A DNA stretch of 64,000 bases from Lepturacanthus savala (lineage: Eukaryota; Chordata; Actinopteri; Scombriformes; Trichiuridae), in the NCBI GenBank assembly GCA_030544235.1, contig CM060466.1:18409092-18473091 (forward strand), written 5' to 3'. The translations under genes were made by a program, and so were the position numbers. Positions 57,504 to 64,000 of the stretch are shown in pieces. The first letter of the stretch is position 1, and each line of letters starts with the position of its first letter. The notes beneath the pieces are model-generated. The model did no database searches, was not told the DNA's origin, and worked only from the letters and a program-made list of their open reading frames with translations.

Positions 57504-59130
57504 GATGCTGGGGCTTAAGAGGATCTGGATGGAGTTGCCCATAGTCTCTAATTTGAACCGGGGTTTGGGTTGTTTCTATCAACATTTATTTAACATTTAG
57601 CCAATGTGACCTATAAAATTTCAGTGGTCATAGGTAATTTGACCCCTATGACATTCAGTCTGTGGACTGCGCACTAGGCAGAATTGATCTCTAGGTCAGA
57701 AATCTTGGGCAACTTTTCTAGATTTGGGGAAGGACGGGTAACAGCAATGATATCATTTAGGTGCGAGGTTGCTACTACAGCAACAGCATTGTTTTTTTTG
57801 AGATTTATGGCATGGTGCCTGGGGATGCAGTGATGCAATGGGGCTAGTTGGAGGTGGGTTTAGGGTGCAAGTTGGGTGGAAGGAAATGGGAGATCAAGGG
57901 TTTGCATTGAAGGTCACTGTGTAGCAGATCTGTGCTTGTGACCACATTGCCTTCATCTTCTGAGGTCTGTTGTCAGTCAGCAAAATGACTGCGATCAGTG
58001 TTAGTTGAAACACCCTCAAACACACACACATACACACGTATAATGAACACATGTTCACGGCATATTGATTTTGAACAGATACAACACAAGTTTCTGCTGA
58101 CAAAACTCCTTGGAGGCACATTACAGGATATCAGCGTAGACTAACAAGCAGCAGTGGCATAACTGGCAACTAAGCCCCTTAAGTGTTTCTATGTGTGTGT
58201 GTGTGATGAAAGGTCTCCTGTGGGGGTGGGGGTGGGTGAGGGGCAGTGTGTATTTTCTTATTTTCTAGAAGAACCCGCTTTTTCTTCCCTCGACTGTTGC
58301 CTTAGTGCTGACTGCCAAGCAAAATCCAACGAACACAGGGCAACATGCATCCGACGATTTCTTTCAGCAACTTGATGAAAGTATAGATAATATGGTTTTG
58401 TCTTGTTTTTTTTCCCTTTAACATTAAAAAAACACTGGAACAAAACCAAGCATTTAATATCATCGTTGAGCAGCCTAAGTTGCACGAAAATGATAGTTTC
58501 AAGCCTCCAGACAGAACTTATTACACTGAAGAACTGCAGGTTATTTGTTTATTGTCTATTCTGTTTTTAACTTATTTTTAACACATCTACAGATGGGGAT
58601 ACCACGAACATCCTGAGTATTTATGATCATGCATTTCATTTTCTGAAAGAATAAAGTAGCCTATATCTATCTCTATAAATATATGTAAATCTATAATTCA
58701 GTATATTAGAGTGTTTGAAAAAAAAAACAGATTATGCTTTATTTTAGGGCATTATGCTAGTTCCGTATATAAAAAAGAAAAGACAAAAGAAAGAAGATCT
58801 ATGGTCCGTTGAGTGTTATTGTGATAAGATTATATGGTGAGGTTATCGCCATGCCTCATCCTTTATGTTGCATTCAGGGTAAGGAGATGTTTTTATTTTT
58901 GGGATACTAATACTAACTACAGACAAATACAGCAACAAAAATGTGACCAAATTATCAAAGTATATATGCACATATATATACTTTATACTGTACATCCGTG
59001 TAGACGTAGAAATGTGTGATGTTCCTCTGTGAAATCCGTTCAAAAAGCAAATTAAGATTTAAGAAAAAGATTGTGTACAAATCTATGTTTTTGATGTGTT
59101 CGATTTTAACCAATAAAAATAAAGAAAATA
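57504..59130 (+). other. syngr1: syngr1 3' untranslated region (long isoform)
   Basis: About 1.6 kb of non-coding sequence. It has an internal AATAAA near 58650 and a terminal AATAAAAATAAAG cluster at 59112, the likely main poly(A) signal. No other feature. Confidence 0.55.
59112..59117 (+). terminator. candidate poly(A) signal of syngr1
   Basis: AATAAA overlapping a second AATAAA, followed within 40 bases by GTGTGGTCTGGGTTGT, a good GU-rich downstream element. Confidence 0.6.
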
Positions 59131-60084
<954 letters not shown>

Positions 60085-60091
<7 letters not shown>

Positions 60092-60101
60092 ATGGCGGCC
60101 C
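60085..60101 (+). promoter_or_regulatory. YY1-type motif over the tab1 start codon
   Basis: CCAACATGGCGGCC contains AANATGGCGGC-like text, the YY1 motif often found just downstream of vertebrate transcription starts and overlapping start codons. Motif match only. Confidence 0.4.
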
Positions 60102-60124
60102 AGCGGAGGAATTTGATGCAGAGC
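60092..60124 (+). CDS. tab1: tab1 coding exon 1
   Basis: 33 nt encoding MAAQRRNLMQS, followed by GTAAGT, a strong donor. The near-identity to the mammalian N-terminus (MAAQRR) fixes the start. Too short to be found by frame length alone. Confidence 0.93.
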
Positions 60125-63100
60125 GTAAGTTCAAACACATTTTTAAACCTCATGAACCTGCAATATTACAGTTTAAATATCCTTATAGGGTACTTTGGGT
60201 CTCATGTGTTCCTCCCGGTGGTCGCCATCGTTGGCTTTTGTTTTCTTTGTTGTTGTTCCGTGTCGTTCCGTGATTCTAGTGCTAGCTAAAATAGTTGATG
60301 TTTTTCAGTGGTTAGCAAGCTAGCCTCCTAAATGCAATGTCAAAATAATGCGATTAATTGTTGCTAACCTGTAAAGACAGTCTCTATAACTGAATGAACA
60401 GTGGAGGAAGAAGCTGTGTGACTGTACCAATAATTGACTTCCTGGTATGGCTGTGACAAACCTGAATTAGCGTGTCACAATCAGCGAAACAAATATGAAC
60501 AAACCATCTTTCATATTGTCACCTGGTTTAAAGTTTAATTCGTTTACTTTATATGGATTTTAAAGAAGCTTTTTTTTCTATCTACTTGCTTATGCTAATT
60601 TACATTTATAAAGGACTTTAAATCATTATTAAAGTTTCATGCTCTAAATATTGTGTCGTTTAAGGCACAATTTCCTCTTATCTTATTAGTATTTTTAACG
60701 CTTTGTTGCATTTCGAGCAATAACTGTGCTACAGAAAATAAAGTGTATTATCATCATTACTATTATTTTATTTTAATTATGTATAATTCATGTATTTATT
60801 TATGTCTTCTCTGCACATATTTCAATGAAATTTTAAAATGTCTTTTAACAACTTGGTTTTCATGTGGCCTAGTCTTGAGTCAGACATTTATGAAACAAAT
60901 AATGTTTTCTTAATCTTATGGAACAACAACCTTGTATGTATGATACAAAAAAAAGCATAACCAGGTGAACGCTGTCAACATTATTTAATTTTGTGGTTTA
61001 AATCTTTGGAGATGCTTAAAAAGCTAACACGGATTAAAGAAATACAGTGTAAACGTGCAAAAGTATCTTCATTTTCATTGGAAAACTGAACAGTAAGAAA
61101 AGCCCAAAAGAAATCATTCTGACAATGTAGGCTTTGACAGAGGGAATGATGCTGCTAGATATGAGGAGAGAGTTGTCAATAATAATAATATTAATTTCAA
61201 TGAATAAAAGACCAAAAATAAGGTTAAATGATAACTAATTAAAAGTGTGCTACTGGTTTGACATAAGCATACCAGGGAATGAGTTAAGTTTAAGGGGTTG
61301 TTGTTGGACACCACCCAGAGGTTTTGGTACTCTACAGTATTCTATTGCACATATTAATAATAATATTCTAGCCATGCCTCATTATGTTATGTTCTCGTTT
61401 CTGCTCATATGTACAGATTAAGGACCTTTAGATATTCTTGTATAAGTTTTTCCTCTCCTTGGCAGCATCAGAGCTGGACAGACGACCTGCCGCTGTGTCA
61501 GATGTGTGGAGTCGGCACAGCACCCAACTGTGTGTACGGCCCCGATGGTAAAGGCACAGAGAGCCACCCCAACGAGGATGGACACCTCCGGTTAAGGCAA
61601 GATAAACGACACGTTTTCCCGTCGATAAGAAAAAAAAAAAAAGCGAAACACAAACAAAATATAATAAGAAATTTATATATATGAGAAATATATGAAATGT
61701 ATAAAGAAATGCATAAGAACTTATAATAAAAAATATAAAAAAGAAAACAAAAATAACAAAGAAATTGTCCTTCCCACTCAACATTTTTGTTTTCACAAGC
61801 CCTTTTCATACAGAGATCCCATAATAATGGCACGACCTCTACTTCCACCTCTGCCTTTTTACACTGAACCAAACAAAGCTACCATAATGCCATCCCTTGT
61901 CTGATTTTAGACCGTGTGCCGGTATTCCGGAATCAAAGACGTCACTGGTGACACAACAGTGTTAAGAGTGTTAGAAGCAAAATATATTTAGCTTTAATTT
62001 AAATAACATTTCAACCGCTCCACTCATCTTGTTTACTTGTCATACCCTTTTTAATTTGCCCAGCAAGTGCGCATCCACTGGTGAGTGAATATCATCTGTA
62101 GCACTGACAGTGATCAACACATGGGATGATCCTAGTAGGCAGACAGACTCTGTAACCAGTCAGAGAGCTAGAATGAGCAGCTATGTTACTGCTTACAGTA
62201 ACTTGACACAGCGAGGTAGGTTGAGAGGACTCTGTGCCGTCCTTCAATATGACGGAGATGAGAAATGAATAAACTGCTTGATCGGAGGTCAAATATGCTG
62301 TCGGCCAGCTGTTTATTTGACAACAGCTGGCAGAATATGTAATGACACTGAGAAAGGCTCCACAGTTAGTTGTTGCAGGGTTCCACAAGGACTGTGAAAA
62401 TCTTTTTTAAAGAGGTTATTTCGGAATGCTTTGTAAAATAAATCCATACGGGTAGATCCAATATTGACCGTTTTGCTATCAATTATCAATCCTATATTTG
62501 TTTCCCATAATGCTTTGCAGGAATATTTTACCAATCAGAGGCTGATCTTGCCAGAATTAACTCTTTTCTTTGTATTTTTACTGATCCCTGATGAGTGTGT
62601 GTTTCTGACAGGAGGGGGCGGGGCATCATGATGTTGACGATGGACCATGATATCGTCCATCAGAACAACCCTGTAACAGTGCAGCAATCCCCAGTAGAAC
62701 AGGCTGTGTGAATGGGGCTGGTGTTTTAGTCTAAACCTTTGACTGATGCTGTCAGTGAATAAAGATCTGTGATATGAAACATTATCAAACTGCAAGTTAT
62801 TCATCCAGCTGTTAATATCAAATTAAAACTTCAGTGATAAGGAATGTCTGTACATTGTAGTATTGTAATTGAATTCAAGTGAACTGAGATGGGCAAGTGT
62901 GTAGTTGTAGCTCTGCTAATAGTGAAGTGGGCTTTTGCTGCGTATTACTGATTACTGTTGCACTATAAGTTACGAGTACATACTGTGAAACAATGGAGCA
63001 GTCAGAAAGTGTCCATATGCTGTTGTGTTAACAGATGTTTATGACCATGTATAATCATAATCAAATGTTTTATAGTCTGGACGCTGTACAAGTAGCATAT

Positions 63101-63449
63101 AAGAGTTTTATTGAAGCACATTAGGTTTTGTAGAAGTTAAATTAAACATTCAGATTATGTGTTCATAAAGGCTGTAAAGTGTTTGGATTTATAACTAGTA
63201 TCATGGAAATAAAAACAGTGGAGAATGTTCTTCTCATCCTCACTGTTTGATTGACGCAGAAGAAGACTTATGTACATTTTGTTTCCACCAATCAGGGGTG
63301 AGGACGGATGTTTCCTCTACGGCGTTTTCAACGGTTATGACGGCAGCCGGGTGGCAAGTTTCGCTTCACAGTGTCTGACGGCTGAACTGCTGCTGGGACA
63401 ACTCAACTCCAGCCACACAGACAGCGACGTCCGCAGGATCCTCACGCAG
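60092..63449 (+). CDS. tab1: tab1 (TAK1-binding protein 1), 5' part of gene
   Basis: The first three coding exons (33+131+154 nt) give 106 residues in frame; the gene continues beyond the window. TAB1 is a pseudophosphatase with a PP2C-like fold that binds and activates the kinase TAK1 (MAP3K7) and p38-alpha in cytokine signalling. Seen: MAAQRRNLMQS; HQSWTDDLPLCQMCGVGTAP; DGKGTESHPNEDGHL; and CFLYGVFNGYDGSRVASFAS with LTAELLLGQL. The NGYDG text sits where active PP2C enzymes have a metal-binding DGHGG, so the family's loss of phosphatase activity is already visible. Exon phases (0, 2, 0) are consistent. Exon 2 most likely ends at a non-canonical GC donor. It follows syngr1 in the same orientation. 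Confidence 0.95.
60125..61465 (+). other. tab1 intron 1
   Basis: 1.3 kb, AT-rich, GTAAGT to GGCAG. No repeat or exon recognised. Confidence 0.85.
61466..61596 (+). CDS. tab1: tab1 coding exon 2 (probable GC donor)
   Basis: Starts after CCTTGGCAG and reads HQSWTDDLPLCQMCGVGTAP then NCVYGPDGKGTESHPNEDGH and LRL plus two bases. Ending at AAG|GCAAGA (61596/61597) joins exon 3 as LRLRGEDGCF, which aligns residue-for-residue with the mammalian protein as I recall it. A weak GT donor six bases earlier (CCG|GTTAAG) also keeps frame but would drop two residues. Confidence 0.88.
61597..63295 (+). other. tab1 intron 2
   Basis: 1.7 kb from a GCAAGA donor to CAATCAG. It starts with an A-rich stretch. 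Around 62610-62720 is a passage ('gatgttgacgatggaccatgat') that may be a decayed repeat. No exon seen. Confidence 0.75.
63296..63449 (+). CDS. tab1: tab1 coding exon 3
   Basis: 154 nt after a CCAATCAG acceptor. It completes an Arg codon and reads GEDGCFLYGVFNGYDGSRVA, then SFASQCLTAELLLGQL and SDVRRILTQ before a GTCTGT donor. It carries the degenerate PP2C motif. Confidence 0.95.
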
Positions 63450-64000
63450 GTCTGTGTCTGTTCATCATCACAGGTGGTCTCATGTGTTTTATGCTTTAGC
63501 GAGAAAAACATCGGGTCAGGAAATAAGACTAATATTTTAAAGCATGGAAATCTAAAATCCAAATGTTAAAGTGAACAATTTAATTTCAGAACACCAACAC
63601 TAGTCTTTTAATATACAGTTTGTAAGCATTTGAGGAAAAAAAGCCTATACTTTAGAATATAACAAACTCAGAATGCTAGTTTGTCATCCATAATTATGAC
63701 CCTCTAATTATCAGTGTAAAGCCACCAATATCAGCTGTGAAAATGGGTAGGAATTAGCCTTTATAAGGTCCATGTTTTCTTATCTGATACAATGTGTTTT
63801 ACAGGCTTTGTAGCTCCAGCAATATGGCACCATGTTCTGTTTCCAATATAAATATGTTAGCACTAGCATGTAAACTAATAGATTATGTCATGAGGCTTTT
63901 TAGTTTCCATAATAACTAATAATCTATTAGTAATGAGCTGATTGCACAGCCAGCTGAGTGAGTGACATCTACTGTTAGTGTGTGAAACTAGATTTCATGT
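63450..64000 (+). other. tab1 intron 3 (cut by window edge)
   Basis: GTCTGT donor followed by AT-rich sequence; nothing else recognised. Confidence 0.8.

Overview
This is a ray-finned (teleost) fish nuclear genome segment. It carries four vertebrate protein-coding genes with GT-AG introns, spread among many short DNA-transposon remnants (MITEs), long CA, GA and TA microsatellites, and an intact Tc1/mariner transposase. No bacterial, plastid or viral genes were seen. All gene names rest on protein similarity recalled from the families; no database search was possible.

Layout. (1) 1-14.1 kb: the 3' half of a stargazin-type gene, cacng2 (+ strand). The last two coding exons are at 8665-8805 and 11795-12327; earlier exons appear to lie upstream of the window. 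(2) 14.1-21.7 kb: intergenic DNA with nested MITEs and a long purine-only tract. (3) 21.7-32.1 kb: ift27 (- strand), complete in seven coding exons (187 codons plus stop). Its large intron 2 holds an intact Tc1/mariner element with DD36E spacing. (4) 32.1-33.7 kb: the head-to-head promoter interval of ift27 and syngr1, with ciliary X-box motifs on the ift27 side and a CpG/GA-rich 5' leader on the syngr1 side. (5) 33.7-59.1 kb: syngr1 (+ strand), complete. It has a 17-kb first intron and two alternative terminal coding exons giving proteins of 235 or 200 residues. (6) 60.1 kb to the end: the first three coding exons of tab1 (+ strand); the gene runs off the right edge.

The genes do not form one pathway. 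cacng2 encodes an AMPA-receptor auxiliary subunit, syngr1 a synaptic-vesicle protein, ift27 a ciliary transport GTPase, and tab1 a TAK1 kinase activator. From memory, the human orthologues form two pairs on chromosome 22 (CACNG2-IFT27 and SYNGR1-TAB1) some megabases apart; here the pairs are adjacent.

I did not find a convincing new biological system. The more interesting observations are the intact DD36E transposon inside a TA microsatellite, paired X-box motifs upstream of ift27, a likely GC-AG intron in tab1, conserved alternative 3' exons of syngr1, a SINE-like insertion with a clear 12-bp target duplication inside a MITE, and several MITE families definable from copies within the window.
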